A stretch of DNA of 64,000 bases from Quercus robur (lineage: Eukaryota; Streptophyta; Magnoliopsida; Fagales; Fagaceae), in NCBI RefSeq assembly GCF_932294415.1, contig NC_065543.1, positions 41,438,277 to 41,502,276 of the forward strand. Reading direction: 5' to 3'. Under the pieces are notes generated by a model. The model ran no database searches. It saw nothing but the letters and a program-made list of their open reading frames with translations, and was not told where the DNA came from. Numbering within the stretch: position 1 is the first letter of the stretch; the number at the start of each line of letters is the position of its first letter. Shown in pieces: positions 22,622 through 34,539 of the stretch. The position numbers and the translations under genes were made by a program.

Positions 22622-23906
22622 CGGCTTTCTCTGCCATCAAAACTCTTGACCAAGATTGGAGTTCATGACTATATTCACATTTAATGTTCAGCAAAATATA
22701 TAGGAGATAACCATGGTGAACTTAAAGTTCATGTGGCCTTCGCTTAATTAATTTATTTATGTAAATTTTCCTTTTCATTGCTTGGGGAACAACCATATCA
22801 AGTAAGTTTGGTTGTGAACCCCCATGTAACTTCACAATACTTTGAATAATATTGATTCATTATTTTATTTTATAATTAAGGTTTTTTTTTTTTTTTTTTT
22901 GAACAAGTGGGGGATGGGGATTGCCTAGTTCTTCAAATATGAAGAATCGGTTCATATATATAAAATTATTCTATTTCCAATATTTTATGCATCAGTTGAA
23001 TACATAACCATTACTTTGGAGAAAGAGAGAGAGAGAAAGAGAGAGAGAAAGAGATTTTATGTAAATAACTAGCAAGTTTAATAATTTTCGTTAGAAAAGA
23101 ATACATACTTCACGTTGAAATGAATTAATTAATAATAACAAAGCAAAGAAAAGGTGGCTTGTATTGTCCCATGTTATTGTCAAACTACCCACAACAAAAT
23201 TTTTCAGTTGAAATGCTTTCTTAAAATCACAAATTTCAAGGCTGTTTGGCATGACGTAAAACATCCTCAAGACAAATATTTTCCTTGTTTTTGAGCGGGC
23301 AACAATGTAAAATCTTGGTCAAACCAAAAAATTATCAAGAAATATATTTTATGCTGAAACAAATGGAGCCTTAATTAATTGGCTTAATAGGCTTTGCAGT
23401 AACTCATTCATAATTAGGAGAATGACAAACTTCATATTTCTTGCACATACTTCTTTTTTATTATGATAATAATTTTTTAGTTTTTTTTCTTCTTAATTCT
23501 TGTAAATTTGGTACAACTTTGAAGATTGATGTCATATCAATTTGACGCATTGATCCATCTAATTAGAGCTTATAAGCGGATTTTTGGTAGAGCTTCTAAG
23601 CAGATTTTGTTCCTAAATGTATAAAATCAATCGTAAATGTATTTTGGGATTTAAGATGAGTAGAAATTTATTAAGAAACATTTATTTTTATGTCTTATCT
23701 TTACACACACAAAATCTCTGCTAGTTTGGATTAATTCATGTACTAAATTAGTTTTGGATCTTAGTATACGTCTTATTGTTAAATGGTAAAAAAAATTTGC
23801 AAACCGTGAACAAAATATGAGTCTTGCATGTTGATCCTTATCTGTATTTTCAAAGGCTTTTTGATAGGTCCATCATCTACTCGCTATATACGTTGGTGAA
23901 ATGTTG
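22622..23906. other. 3' flank of CTNIP copy 4; no gene
   Basis: This is the shared downstream block with GA repeats at about 23022-23053. AT-rich DNA follows up to the hAT insertion. Part of 23630-23780 reads as an inverted copy of the AAATACATTTATGATT-type upstream block (compare 17600-17660 and 21355-21380). Confidence 0.55.
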
Positions 23907-23914
23907 GTTACATG

Positions 23915-24969
23915 TAGGCCTCGTCAATGGGCCGGGCCGGCCCGACCCATTTTTACTTGGCCCATGGGTTTAATGGGCTGGGCTTAACGGGCTGTTGACT
24001 AGTCAATGGGCTGGGTCGGGTCGGGCTGGATGGAAAAACCCTAGCCCATGGCCCTACCCATGGGCAATGCCCATTTAGGCTTTAGCGGGCTGGGCTAGTG
24101 AGGTGGGTTTAATGGGCTACACATGGGCATTTTTAACAGGTCTTCAATGGGGTTATAAAAATTTAACCAAAAAAATTATAATTATATATTATTACAAACT
24201 ATCAAATTGAACAATTAAATCTACTAAAAATATTCTATTAAAAAAAATACTAAGCCATACCTCTTAAAAAGGTACTAAAATAAGATTAATTAACTTTTAT
24301 TGATAAGAATAAATAAGTACATTGAATTAAATATCAACTCTTAAAGGAAATATTTGAAAAATAAAATATCAATTCTTAAAGGAAATATATGAAGAATCAA
24401 ATATCAACTCATTAAGGAAAGAATTTCTTCCAACCAATGGTAAGCTTTTTTTTTTTCTTTTTTTAAAGGAATTTCTTCTATAATTGTAACTTGTAAGGAA
24501 AGAATTGGAATTTATCAAAGGAAAGAATGACTTTCTTTCTAGAGGCACAGAGGTAGGGCAACAGTTATCTTAGTAACTTTGTTTTAAAAATCAAAATTAC
24601 TAGACTAATACCAAAATATATATTTATTATGCATATTGTATCACAATCATTCCAAGTATTTAGTGGTTAAGTGTGTGGTCTTAAAGTTTTTATAATGTCT
24701 AAAGTTCAATCCCTCAACCACCCAACCCCCAAATTATTTTGTTATAAATTTTGGACAATGAGTCAGGCTAACAGGTCGGGCTATTGGGTTGGGCTAACGG
24801 GCCGGCCCACCGAACGCCCATGGGTAAAGAAACCAACCCATAGCCTGTCCCATTGGGCAATTGGGCTGCCCACGGGCTTCAATATTACCAGGCTGGGCTA
24901 CCCATTAGCCTGGTGGGCTAGCGGGCTACTGGGCCAGCCCATGGGTCATGGGCTATTTGATGACCCTTA
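23915..24969. mobile_element. Non-autonomous hAT-type transposon rich in GGGC/GCCC
   Basis: An 8-bp target duplication, GTTACATG, lies at 23907-23914 and 24970-24977. The imperfect terminal inverted repeats read TAGGCCTCGTCAA on the left and TAAGGGTCATCAA as the complement of the right end. Next to both ends are arrays of GGGCTGGGC, GGCCCATGGG and related words, which are sub-terminal and partly inverted to each other. The 1055-bp interior is AT-rich with no transposase. An 8-bp duplication plus short TIRs is the hAT pattern. Confidence 0.8.
24655..24745 (+). repeat. Possible SINE-like fragment inside the hAT element
   Basis: TTTAGTGGTTAAG and GTTCAATCCC, about 40 bp apart, resemble tRNA-type A and B boxes. 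No complete SINE body or tail is visible. Confidence 0.25.
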
Positions 24970-25006
24970 GTTACATGTAAAAAAAATAAAAATAAAAAAA
25001 GAAGGA

Positions 25007-25110
25007 AGGTTGAAGAAAGAAAGCCTTTTGATTCAGTCTATTCAACGGGGTCCTGCTGTCACTCCGTCTGGTCCCAATCCCTAGTCACAGCAAGGGCACG
25101 TGCAACTAGC
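25007..25110 (+). pseudogene. CTNIP: CTNIP precursor copy 5, remnant
   Basis: Only the region from GGTTGAAGAAAGAAAGCC onward remains. There is no signal peptide or start. Within the core an insertion (CCTGCTGTCAC) and a deletion remove the CT.IP coding segment (CCCAATCCC joined to TAGTCACAGC). It is preceded by an A-rich stretch where the hAT element is inserted. Confidence 0.75.
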
Positions 25111-25336
25111 GTGCCTTGTTGACATACACACCCTGCCTTGATTTTCTAACTCTGTTGTGGGTGTTTCTGTAGCTTTCTCGGCTATTAAGCTCTTGACTGT
25201 ATTCACATTTAATGTTCAGCAAAATATATAGGGACCGTGTTGAACTTAAAGTGCTTTATTTATGTAAAATTTTCTTTTCCTTGCTTGGTAACAACCATAT
25301 CAAGTAAGTTTGGTTGTGAGCCAATGTAATACTTAG

Positions 25337-25383
<47 letters not shown>

Positions 25384-26383
25384 TTATCAAAAAAGTCAGT
25401 AACTTTTTCATTTTTTCATAAAAAATTTTTAATGGTCTATATTAGTAAAACCTTATATAAAATTAAGGTTTAAAAAAAAAAAAAACAAGTGGGGGATGGG
25501 GATTGGCTGGTTCTTTCAATATGAAGAATCCAGGGTTTATATGTAAAATTAATCTTATTTCCTATATTTAATGCATCAGTTGAGTACATAGCTATTACTT
25601 GAAGAGAGAGAGAGAGAGAGAGAGATTTCATATAAACAACTTTCAAGTTTAATCATTTTCGTTAGAAAAGAATACGTACTTTAAATTTGAGTTTACGTTG
25701 AAAAGAATTAATAACAAAGTAAAGAAAAGGTGGCTCTTGTATTGTCCCATGTTATTGTCAAACTTTTGACCCATAACAAAATTTATTAGTTGAAATCATA
25801 TTTCTTTAAAATCACAAATTTCAAAGCTATGTTTAGCACGACTTAAAACATCCTCAAGAAAAATATTTTCCTTATTTTCGAGTGGGCAATGACGTAAAAT
25901 CTTGGTCAAACTAAAATATTTTGGTTGAACAGAAAAATCCCTTTGTGGTTAATTGAGTTATTATTGGCTCTTAAGGAGTGCTAGAGTTACCTAATAAAAT
26001 TTCTCTACTCTTTATTATTTGTGAGAGACGGTGCTTTAGGTCTCTATTTGAGTTTATATGCTTGTGAAAGTGTTTTTTCGCCACTGTTATAATCTGTCTA
26101 AAGAGATTTTTTTGTTTGGGGTCAGTGTTCAAATCGCATAATTCCTTTGTGTGGTTCTGTCTCTTTGTTTTTTAGTGTTTTTTTTTTCTTTTGTTTGTTT
26201 GTGAGATCTTGCACAAGAACATTATAGTATTCACAATTAATTTTGTGTGTGACAGTGTGAGTACTATCCGGAAGCAATTTGAATGAAGAACAATTTTTTG
26301 TTTGTGTTTTTTTTTTTTTTTTTAAATGAAGAACAATTTGAATCCAACTTATCAAGTGGAAACTTGTCAAAAGAAGTTAGATA
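25111..26383. other. 3' flank of CTNIP copy 5 and AT-rich DNA; no gene
   Basis: The downstream block of the array ends near 25930. A TA microsatellite lies at about 25339-25377 and a GA repeat at 25603-25625. Beyond 25950 the sequence leaves the array; nothing codes. Confidence 0.55.
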
Positions 26384-26818
26384 GAGCATTCCTATCATGT
26401 GTGCCAAATGTCAAATATTTAGCATTTGACACACCAAACACCAAAAAACAAGATTCATGAGATGTTTTATATGTTAAAAGTTTTAGCATTTTTAGCAAAC
26501 TTGCTACAGTACAATTGTATTGATAGAATGGTATTGTAGCATGTATAATTAAATAACAATTTTTTAATTATCTATTAAATAACAATTGTATTGTAGCATG
26601 AGGTGTTTCAAATTAAATAACAATTTGTACTAGTAGAATTGTACTGTAAAATTGCTACGGTACAATAGTTGGGATTTTAAAATTATTATTTTAATATAGT
26701 GTAATGTTAAGATAGAATATCTGATATGTAACATATTGTAAAATGATGTGCTAAAATTGATAAAATAGGTTTTGATACGATAAAATGGCATTTGGCATAG
26801 CACACCTGATGAGAATAC
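26384..26818. mobile_element. MITE, GAGCATTC.TATCA family
   Basis: The left end GAGCATTCCTATCATGTGTG and the complement of the right end (ATTCTCATCAGGTGTGC) are imperfect inverted repeats, both running into GCCAAATG. The 435-bp interior has several TGCTACAGTA-type words and no ORF. Confidence 0.55.
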
Positions 26819-27147
26819 GTGAAAGGATGCAAAAACGTACTGCCCAAACAGTATGTACACATCGGATCCCAAGGTTTGGTGGAGAAGGAGATCAGTCACT
26901 TAATGGCAGCTATAGGTACTTAAGAGAAAAAACAAGAAGTTGAGTACAGATGAATAAAACCATTATTGGATCCTTTCATTAATTGAAGGTGATAGCAGCT
27001 TTTCAAAATGAAGAAGTTGTACAGATCAAAGGGGTACAGTGGTTGTGTATGGCTCATAATTTCACAATGAATGAAGGAGAAGAGGTGTACGTGTAACTCA
27101 TTTATATGCAAACAATACAATCGCTACATGTATACTGTGCAGACTTA

Positions 27148-28063
27148 GAGCAATTACATCAGTTTGTACAAAATTGTGAAAAATTAAAAAACTAACTGAT
27201 TTTACACATTTTGAGTAAAAAAACACCTACATCAGTGGGTGCAAAATTATGCATAAATGCATAATTGCTACAATAACCGTGCACGGCTACTGTAGCATGT
27301 GCATTTAATATTTTAATAATTTCTGATTCGCTCCTTTTTCTCTCTCTTTTCTTCATTTGCAAAACTAACCCTCCCTCTCATGTTCTTTCTTCCTCTGATA
27401 CCACACACTCCCACAGACACAAAATCAAAAATCAACTACAAAAATCAAAAATCAACCACAAAATCAACAAAAAAAATCAACCACTGGAACAAAATCGTTG
27501 GATCGGTGTTGATGGAGATCGGTTTTGATGGAGATCGGTGATGGGTTGACGGAGATCAGTGTTGATGGAGTGCTTGTAATGGGTTGACGGAGAAGAGGAA
27601 AGAAAAGATTCTCAAAAAAAAAAAAAAAAAAAAAAAAGAAGGAGAAGAAAGAGAGGCAAAGATAGAGATAAGGATGGTGTGAAGAAGGGGTTATTCAGAG
27701 GAAAAAGAAGGGTGTTGATGGAGTGCTTGTGATGGGTTGACGGAGAAGAGGAAGGAAAAAGATTATCCAAAAAAAAAAAAAAAAAAAAAAAAAGATGGAG
27801 AAGAAAGAGAGGCGGAGATAGAGAGGAGATAGAGATAAGGATGATGTGAAGAAGAAGAAGGGGTTATTTAGAGAAAAAATAAGGGTTAGGTGGGTGTAAG
27901 TGGGAAATAATAAAAAAAGTGAGAGAAAATATTATTTTAATAAAAAAGTGTGTATAATAGATAAACTGATGTGGGTGTTTTGTAAAAGTGATAGTGTAAA
28001 ATAGAAAAAGTAGGTTTTTTGTGTAAAATAGACGGAATCTTTTGCACAGACTGATGTAATTGC
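27148..28063. mobile_element. TIR element with GAGCAATTACATCAG ends
   Basis: Left AGAGCAATTACATCAGT and right ACTGATGTAATTGCTCC are near-perfect inverted repeats. A second, internal pair (ACACCTACATCAGTGGGTG and AACTGATGTGGGTGTT) is also inverted. The interior contains a duplicated segment of about 160 bp (27551 and 27713 onward), each with GATGGAGTGCTTGT, a poly-A tract and AGGAGAAGAAAGAGAGGC. No transposase is visible. Confidence 0.6.
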
Positions 28064-28790
28064 TCCTATTTACTTTTTTTTTTTTTTTTAAACGAACTTA
28101 TTGCAGCTTTTTTGATAACTAAATTAAATAAAAAAAAAAAAAAAAAGAAGAAGTAAGGGACCATCTAAATTGGCGTTTTTAGTTAGGCGTAACTATAGTA
28201 GCACCTTATTCTCTGAGCTTGCAAGAACAGGAGATTTGGATAACCTATAGTTGTAAACCCCATCAAATGCTAATGAGCATGAGCCGAAAACATTAACTTA
28301 TTGCAGCTTTACTGAACATTTATGGTTAGGTAATTGAGGAACAACCAACCTTTTTTTCCTTTTAGTTAGTTTGAAACTTTGGATATGTTGATTTGCTTGT
28401 TTTAAATGGAAAGCAGGAACAGTTTATTTTATAAGCCTATTTGGCTTTCACTTTTCAAACCGTTATCTTATACCTTTCTAACTCTAACAAATACCCCTTC
28501 CATGAATTCAATTATTAAGTTTAGTAGCTTACTAGCCTTCTTTCTCACTTGTCTTGGTTTCTGTCCTAATAATTGAATGATCAAAAAATTGGTTAATCTA
28601 GGTATATAATATGCTTTTTTTTTTTTAATAGCTACTATATATTCACCATTGATCGATAATGTTGGACAAAAACATACATATTTTGTCGGAGGATGACTAG
28701 CATATTGACAAGATCAGTAAACAAAAACATCGAACATACATATTTATTTATTCAAAATTACATGAGAGAGAGAGAGAGAGAGAGATGCTT

Positions 28791-29728
28791 TTATTGTTGC
28801 AATAGTGTTCTAATAAGTTCTACGTCAACACCAGTGGTGTCCACAGAATCCAGCAGTTGAGAGAGTCTTTCACTCAGTTCATCAGCCTCTTTTTGTAACC
28901 TCTTGATGTAAGTGCAGGTTTCATTTAAAACCATAGATGCTGATAGCTACACCAAACGACAGAAAATTGGTTAGCAATATTAAAGGATTCCAATTATTAT
29001 TTTCTACTCACAACTCACAGCTGGGATTCTCTCTATATCTATCAATTGTATCTAAGCATATTGTGTATGTGATAGAAATCTTATTAATAAACCCTGGCTG
29101 GTTGATATATATGTTCATATTTCTAGCTCCTCAAACCCCCCCCCCCCCCCCCCCCTCCCTAAAAACATTAGTGATTGCTGTAGGCTATGGATAGCTTCTA
29201 TCCATCATCAAGTACGTTCCCTAATGTTAAAATTGTTCATTATATTTGACGAACTCAAAACTATTTATTATAATACTATGATAAATTCTCATTTGTTTAA
29301 TATATAAAAGTTTAAATTGTTAGAAAATAATGAATTTATCAAAACTTTCGTAACTAAACTAACTCTTTTTGCTATTTTAAATAAAAAATTACAGGACTCA
29401 AATACTCCACCTTCTATCATATCATTTAATTATAATTCTAATAGTTATCTTACACCCTTTTGTAAGTAAGATAGGAGAACGACCTTATATATATGATCAT
29501 ATTCATGATCATAATTTACAAAAGGGCTGTGAAAACTTTGAAGAAGTAGTGAAAGTTAGACAAATAATAGTAACAAAAAGTAGAAAGGAAAAAAAAAAAA
29601 AAAAGATCAACCCTAGCCTATACCGTTTGGTTGAGCCTTTGATTAGGTTGTGGAAGCAATGATTGTAGTTTCAAAACCAGATCTTTAATCTCTTCATTTG
29701 TGAAGTTTCTTGATCTTCGGCTAGACAT
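28791..29728 (-). CDS. PRE: PRE/KIDARI-type short atypical HLH protein
   Basis: Two exons, 29728-29624 (35 codons) and 28946-28791 (51 codons plus TAA), are joined across a 677-bp intron with GT and GTAG borders in phase 0. The 86-aa product starts MSSRRSRNFTNEEIKDLVLKLQ, keeps a helix-loop-helix (LQSLLPQPNQR, then SASMVLNETCTYIKRL, then SERLSQLLDSVD) and lacks a basic DNA-binding region. Members act in the nucleus by sequestering inhibitory bHLH proteins and promote cell elongation under brassinosteroid, gibberellin and light control. Length and exon split match the family. The intron contains a run of about 18 C at 29138-29155. Confidence 0.85.
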
Positions 29729-30943
29729 GACTGAAGCTCGATTGGTACTAGTTTTTTTCTTGAACTCCCTTTTAACAAGGAGTAGAGTGGAAGCTGAACG
29801 AGGAGGTAGAGGCAGTTTAAAAAGAGAATGGAGGTCGGGTTTTAGGACAAAAAAAAATTAATATGTTGGAAAAAGACCTTTGCAAAAGACATTAGTGATC
29901 GATTTTGATATGAAAATTAGGGCCCATCTTGTCCCACATTACTGCACTACAAGGACCAACAATCAAGTGGGACTTGGCTAATAAGTCTTTGAAAACAGCC
30001 TCTCAACTTTTGCAATGTCATAAAAATAATTTTAACACATCTATCACTACATGAGAACACGTTTCTAGGTTTAGATTGGTACTTGCTAATTGCTATGAAT
30101 TTGTCAGAACTCACAAGTATTGTTAATATGCTACCAAAAGATACAGTTTCCATTGTTTGTTTAATAGGGAGCTTAGGCTGGGAGACCTTGTCCTCTTTGT
30201 GTCTAATTGGAAAGCAGAACCATTCTTTCCTAGAACCATGTTTTTTCTTTGTTCTTTTTTTTTTTCTTTATTTTCTTGGCAGATCTAACATGGAGAGTTC
30301 ACACTTCACACCCCACACCTGTAATTTAGGGCATGGTGCCATTTCTTGTTGGCCCATAAGTGTTCCATTCCAAGTTTGGATATTATGATTCGTATGACAT
30401 GATTTAAAGAACTCTGTTGATTAAAGAATTTATGCCTTATAAACCCCATTAATATATAAATTGTTCTAATCTTCAACAATTTTCTTTCTTTATTATGTTT
30501 TGTTTTGTTTTGTAATTTTGTCCTTATTGGCTTTAAACTATAGATTTGTAACAAATGCTCACCTAAACAAGGTCGTACCTATTTCACCTAAAATGTTCTC
30601 CTCAATCAAAAAACTAAAAATAAAACTTTTAAATCTATAATGCAAAAGTAGAGACATTTAGTGATTGAGTCTTGCAATTAATAGAATAAAGTTGAGGAAA
30701 AGATGAAAAGTTCTATACGCTTCCGCCTCATATATTGTACATACTTCATTGACAAGAAAAAACATTTTGAACTAAATTTTTCCTTCTTTATCTGCATAAA
30801 TAATAGCCGAATGGATTCTTGCTTAAATCTAGCATGAAGCAAGAAAATTCAGAGTCTGATCTATGTTAACCCCCACCCTAGCTAGCCCCCCTTCTAGTTT
30901 GTTTCCTAAACTCAGATATCAAAATCAATGAAAATGTATAATC
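29729..30943. other. Upstream region of the PRE-like gene; no other gene seen
   Basis: This should contain the promoter of the minus-strand gene, but I see no decisive element. Short ORFs at 29947-30554 look spurious. Confidence 0.5.
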
Positions 30944-30948
30944 TCCAA

Positions 30949-31437
30949 TGATGACGTCGAAAATTGTCACCAATGGGTCACACCGTACTCGCGACTCGAA
31001 TCGAACCTGCACGACAGAAGAAATCGAAAGAATCCTTCAGAGAGCACCGGTGTGGGGCCGGCCAAAGGCTCTCCGACGGTCAAGTTAGAATTCTTCTACT
31101 TTACTTAGAGCGTTAGAGAGGGTCAATTAAAGCGTACCTCGATTTCTGAGGGTGGCAGGCCTTTTATAGTGGCAAAGGGTTGACTTTTCTTCTTGGTTTC
31201 CAAATCTTTTCCATGTGGGACTCTAATACAAATTCCTCTGAGCGTGGTGAGCGAGGATTTCCATTTTGGCTCTTAAGGCTTTTCTAGGCGATATGGACCT
31301 CGGATCATGGGCCCTTACTACGTCTGTCAGCAATGGGCCTTTAAAGTGCAGGGGATCATCTTTATACAGGCCCACCAGTTCCGATCCGTCAGGCCCATTA
31401 AGGTAGGCCCATCAGGCTCTATATTTTACCATCTTCA
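30949..31437 (-). repeat. 3' LTR of element 2
   Basis: On the minus strand it begins TGAAGATGGTAAAATA and ends TTTTCGACGTCATCA. It is 489 bp and shares terminal words with the LTR of element 1. Confidence 0.95.
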
Positions 31438-31454
31438 GTTGCCTCCTTCGCCCC
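31438..31454 (-). other. Polypurine tract of element 2
   Basis: On the minus strand GGGGCGAAGGAGGCAAC abuts the 3' LTR. Confidence 0.75.
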
Positions 31455-31879
31455 AATGGTCCGTCACCTTTTAGGTCAAAGGATCAATGGGGTGACGATC
31501 CTTACGTATGGTATGACGGTCATTTTATGACGGATTCATCAAGATAGGACGACGGTTCCAGATGGATCAACCCGTCAGAGGAAGATTCATCAAGTTGACG
31601 GTTACATGAGGAACACAAACCTGTTGGTACGTACTGACAGGTTGTCAGCATTTATTAAGCATGCCACGTGTCACTCTCTGAATGGTCGTTGTATAGGATC
31701 GAAGCGTCGCTTCGTCTTCCGTGCACCTCCTATATATATAAGGCGCCTCACTCTCTCATTTTTCAATTTTCACTCAGAAATCATTTGTCAGAGCGAAGCC
31801 GTCAACCTTGTCAGAGTAATCCGTCAAGGACGAGCATCTACTGATTACACCAACCGTCACCTCTCCTCTGCTAAGTTTG
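31455..31879 (+). promoter_or_regulatory. Promoter and leader exon of the element 2 antisense gene
   Basis: A clear TATA box (CCTATATATATAAGGC, about 31728-31743) is followed by a pyrimidine-rich leader. At least eight TGACGG/CCGTCA hexamers lie within about 420 bp. The leader ends at a GGTAAGTG donor at 31880, and a leader intron runs to TTGTAG at 31998, just before the ATG. The promoter points away from the LTR and against pol. Confidence 0.65.
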
Positions 31880-32001
31880 GTAAGTGCTTCTAATATACTA
31901 TAGTCAAGTTACATTTCCGTCCATGCATTGTTGTTAGGCTTTCCATACCCGTCAATACTTTCAAACCCGTCGGTCTTAGGTTTCATTGCCAATTGTAGGA
32001 A

Positions 32002-34140
32002 ATGTCTAGTGCGTCAAGTAACCAGTCGGTGGTTCGTGATGGGACGGAATACGAGGATGTATACCCGTCCGGTCATAAAGACCAAGAGAGCCCCGGCGAA
32101 GATAGGAGTCCGTTTGCCTCCTCTTCATCCTCAACAAATGAGGATGTGGAGATAGTTGAAATAGAGGGTTCTGATGACGACGGGGATCAAGCACTGGAGT
32201 CCGTCGTAGGTGCTGATGGACTAAGGCAGTTCATCATGTTGCCAGAGTGGACGGTGCATAGGTTTACATCCGTCATCAGGGAGAAACATTTCAGCACCTT
32301 CAGAACCAACTTCCAAATCCCTGACTATGTTTCCATCCGTCTACCATACGCGTCGGAGAAGTGTTACTATGAAGGGGTAGACGGTGTCGGAGTGTACGAG
32401 CAGGCGTTGAAGGCTGGACTTCGATTCCCGCTTTCTACACTTCATAGGGAACTTTTACAGTATCTGGGGTTGTCCGTCACCCAGATATCCCCTAACGCCT
32501 GGAGGGTCTTCATAGCCATGGAGATTCTTTACGGTGCAATGTCAGATGGGGAAAGGAAACTGACGGTCCGTGAATTTCTTCACTGTTACCGTCCAGACGA
32601 GATTTCTGGATCAAGGGGGATGTATAGTTTTGCTAGTCGGAGCCCCTTGTTGAAGGTGATCTTTGAGACCCCAGACTCAAATAGAGACTGGAAGAGTCGC
32701 TACTTCTTCCTGGAGGGTGACAGATGGATGAACCATCCAGGGGAGACGGATTACATGCCCGTCGACACAACTTGGGCAGTGATAAATCAATCATGTATGC
32801 ATCCGTCTTAATTTTGTAAAGCTTTTCATATCCGTCCATTTTTATGTGTATATCTTGATCGTCTCTCTCTGCAGGTAGACGGCGCCCACAAGTCAGCCTT
32901 GAGGAGTTTAGTTTCCTTGAAAAGATTTACAGGAAAACTACGCCGGAGGAAAGGACTTGGGCTAAGTTGGTGAACCCGAGGACCATACATTGGTACTGCG
33001 ACGGTCCTGAGCCCACCCAAGAGGCAATTAGATACGATGAACGAGTTCATAGACGTAAGCCCGTCAACTTTACTTTGCCATTTAACTGACCTTACTTAGT
33101 TTTAATTTCATCTGTCATTATTTGCAGAGATGGAGGACGCAAAAAGGAGAGCTTTGATCAAATCCCAAGCCGTCAAGAAGAGGGAATCCGGCGAGGTGGT
33201 GCCTAAGGTGTCGGCTTCAGCCCCTAAGAGGAAACCGACATCAAAATCCGACCGTCCATTTAAGCAACCAAAGGTCTCTCTTGAACCTGTGGTCGGTTTA
33301 ATGGCTGAGGGTAACAAAACCGTCACCCCAGCGAAGCAGGGGACGGGTAAAGGATTGATGACGGCCCCAGACAGTAAGCAAGAGAGACCTCCTTCCCTTC
33401 TCCGCGACGACTCCAAGTATGCATTGGAGAAGCTGTCGTCCATCATCACGGCGGAAGACTATGAAGATCTGGGAAACCATTCGACGGAGGCCATGGGGGA
33501 GACGGGCCTCTTTGCCGTCGCTCAGGTTGGTTATGTCCGTCAAATAAGTTTATTTTTCTTTTTCGTTGTTATTTACATTATGTGACGGTCTCTTTTCTAT
33601 TCGCAGTCCTTGGTTATGATGAAGGGACTACTGGATCGGTGTCTCAACCGTGAGAGTACCTTGGACCGGGTGCGCGCGAAGGCGGAGCAGACGGAGGAAG
33701 AGCTCGGACAACTCCATAAATGGAGGTCCAAGATGGAGAAGAAGCTGGAGCTTTCTGAGAAGGCAAGGAAGGAGCTGGAGGAGAAGACGGCCTCTGCGCT
33801 GACGGTCATAGAGAAAAAGGAGGCGGAGATCAAAGAACTCAAGGAGGAGATCCGTCATGTGAAAGAGGTAGCCGTCGAGGAGTACCGATGCTCTGAGTCC
33901 TGCTTGGGCAAGCTGTCAGATTCTTTCCTTCAAGGCTTCGATGATTCTCTCCGTCAAGTCAAGAAGGCCTATCCAGAGCTGGATTTGTCAATGGTCAAAC
34001 TTGAGGACCAAGCCCAGACTTCTGCCCTCCCCGTCGCCTCCGAAAATACGGAGGACCTCTTTGGCGAAGGCGCTGCTCAAGGAGACGGAGAGTCCGCCCC
34101 GTCGAAGGATGTCCAAGTCGCTGAACAAAAGCAAGATTAA
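32002..34140 (+). CDS. Intact spliced antisense gene (aORF) of element 2, 634 aa
   Basis: The coding exons are 32002-32794, 32875-33054, 33128-33525 and 33607-34140, with introns of 73-81 bp, all GT-AG. They join in one open frame (phases 1, 1, 0) ending in TAA. Exon 1 has an acidic Ser-rich head and the conserved domain (FQIPDYVSIRLP, YLGLSVTQISPNAWRVF, CYRPDEI). Exon 2 carries TIHWYCDGPEPTQEA. Exon 3 is Lys/Arg-rich, possibly a nuclear localisation region. Exon 4 is a long coiled coil ending GFDDSLRQVKKAYPELDLS. The homologue in element 1 shares exon borders. Function is unknown; the architecture suggests a nuclear, self-associating factor. Confidence 0.85.
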
Positions 34141-34539
34141 TGTCTATGTAATTTATTTTAAGAACAATCCGTCCTTTCTTTTTTTTTTTTTTTATTGACA
34201 TTTCAGAACAATCCGTCCTCTTTAATTGTACTAAACACTTGCCTTTGGGGCTTTTGGCTTAATGTTCATATATGTTTTCTATCATTGTTTGGTATTTTGT
34301 TTAAAGGTCCGTCCTCCTTCTTGAGGAAGGATTTTTGTGAGAATATTTGTTTCTGTGATACTCCGTCCACATTGCAGACTTGTTATCTTGTGTTGATTGA
34401 GCATTTACATCCGTGAGGATTTTCCTTTGCCGTCTATTTTTAGAGGTTCATGATGAGGAACCGTCCACTTTGTGACGTTGTACATCACTTTTTAAATGTA
34501 ATGCCTATTTAATGGACTTGTAAAAAATTTTAACGTAGT
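34141..34539. other. Spacer between the antisense gene stop and the repeat block in element 2
   Basis: This is probably the 3' UTR of the antisense gene. CCGTCC words begin here (34169, 34211, 34311, 34362). No coding sequence is seen. Confidence 0.5.

Larger units (their letters stand above)
183..25950 (+). repeat. CTNIP: Tandem array of about 2-kb units, each carrying a CTNIP-type peptide gene
   Basis: Five related units are recognisable by shared upstream blocks (a GACCTCTCACAAGTTT-type block, a block ending CTAATCG.ATGCCAGGG, and CAACCTTCAAACCATGGC), by the small gene itself, and by shared downstream blocks (AGCAAAATATATAGGAGA, ATCAAGTAAGTTTGGTTGTGA, and a GA repeat). The genes or remnants start near 4346, 18058, 20458, 22400 and 25007. 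Removing the solo LTR, Tat element 1 and the hAT element, which are inserted in different units, leaves spacings of about 1.5-2.5 kb. This is a local tandem duplication that has mostly decayed. Confidence 0.85.
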
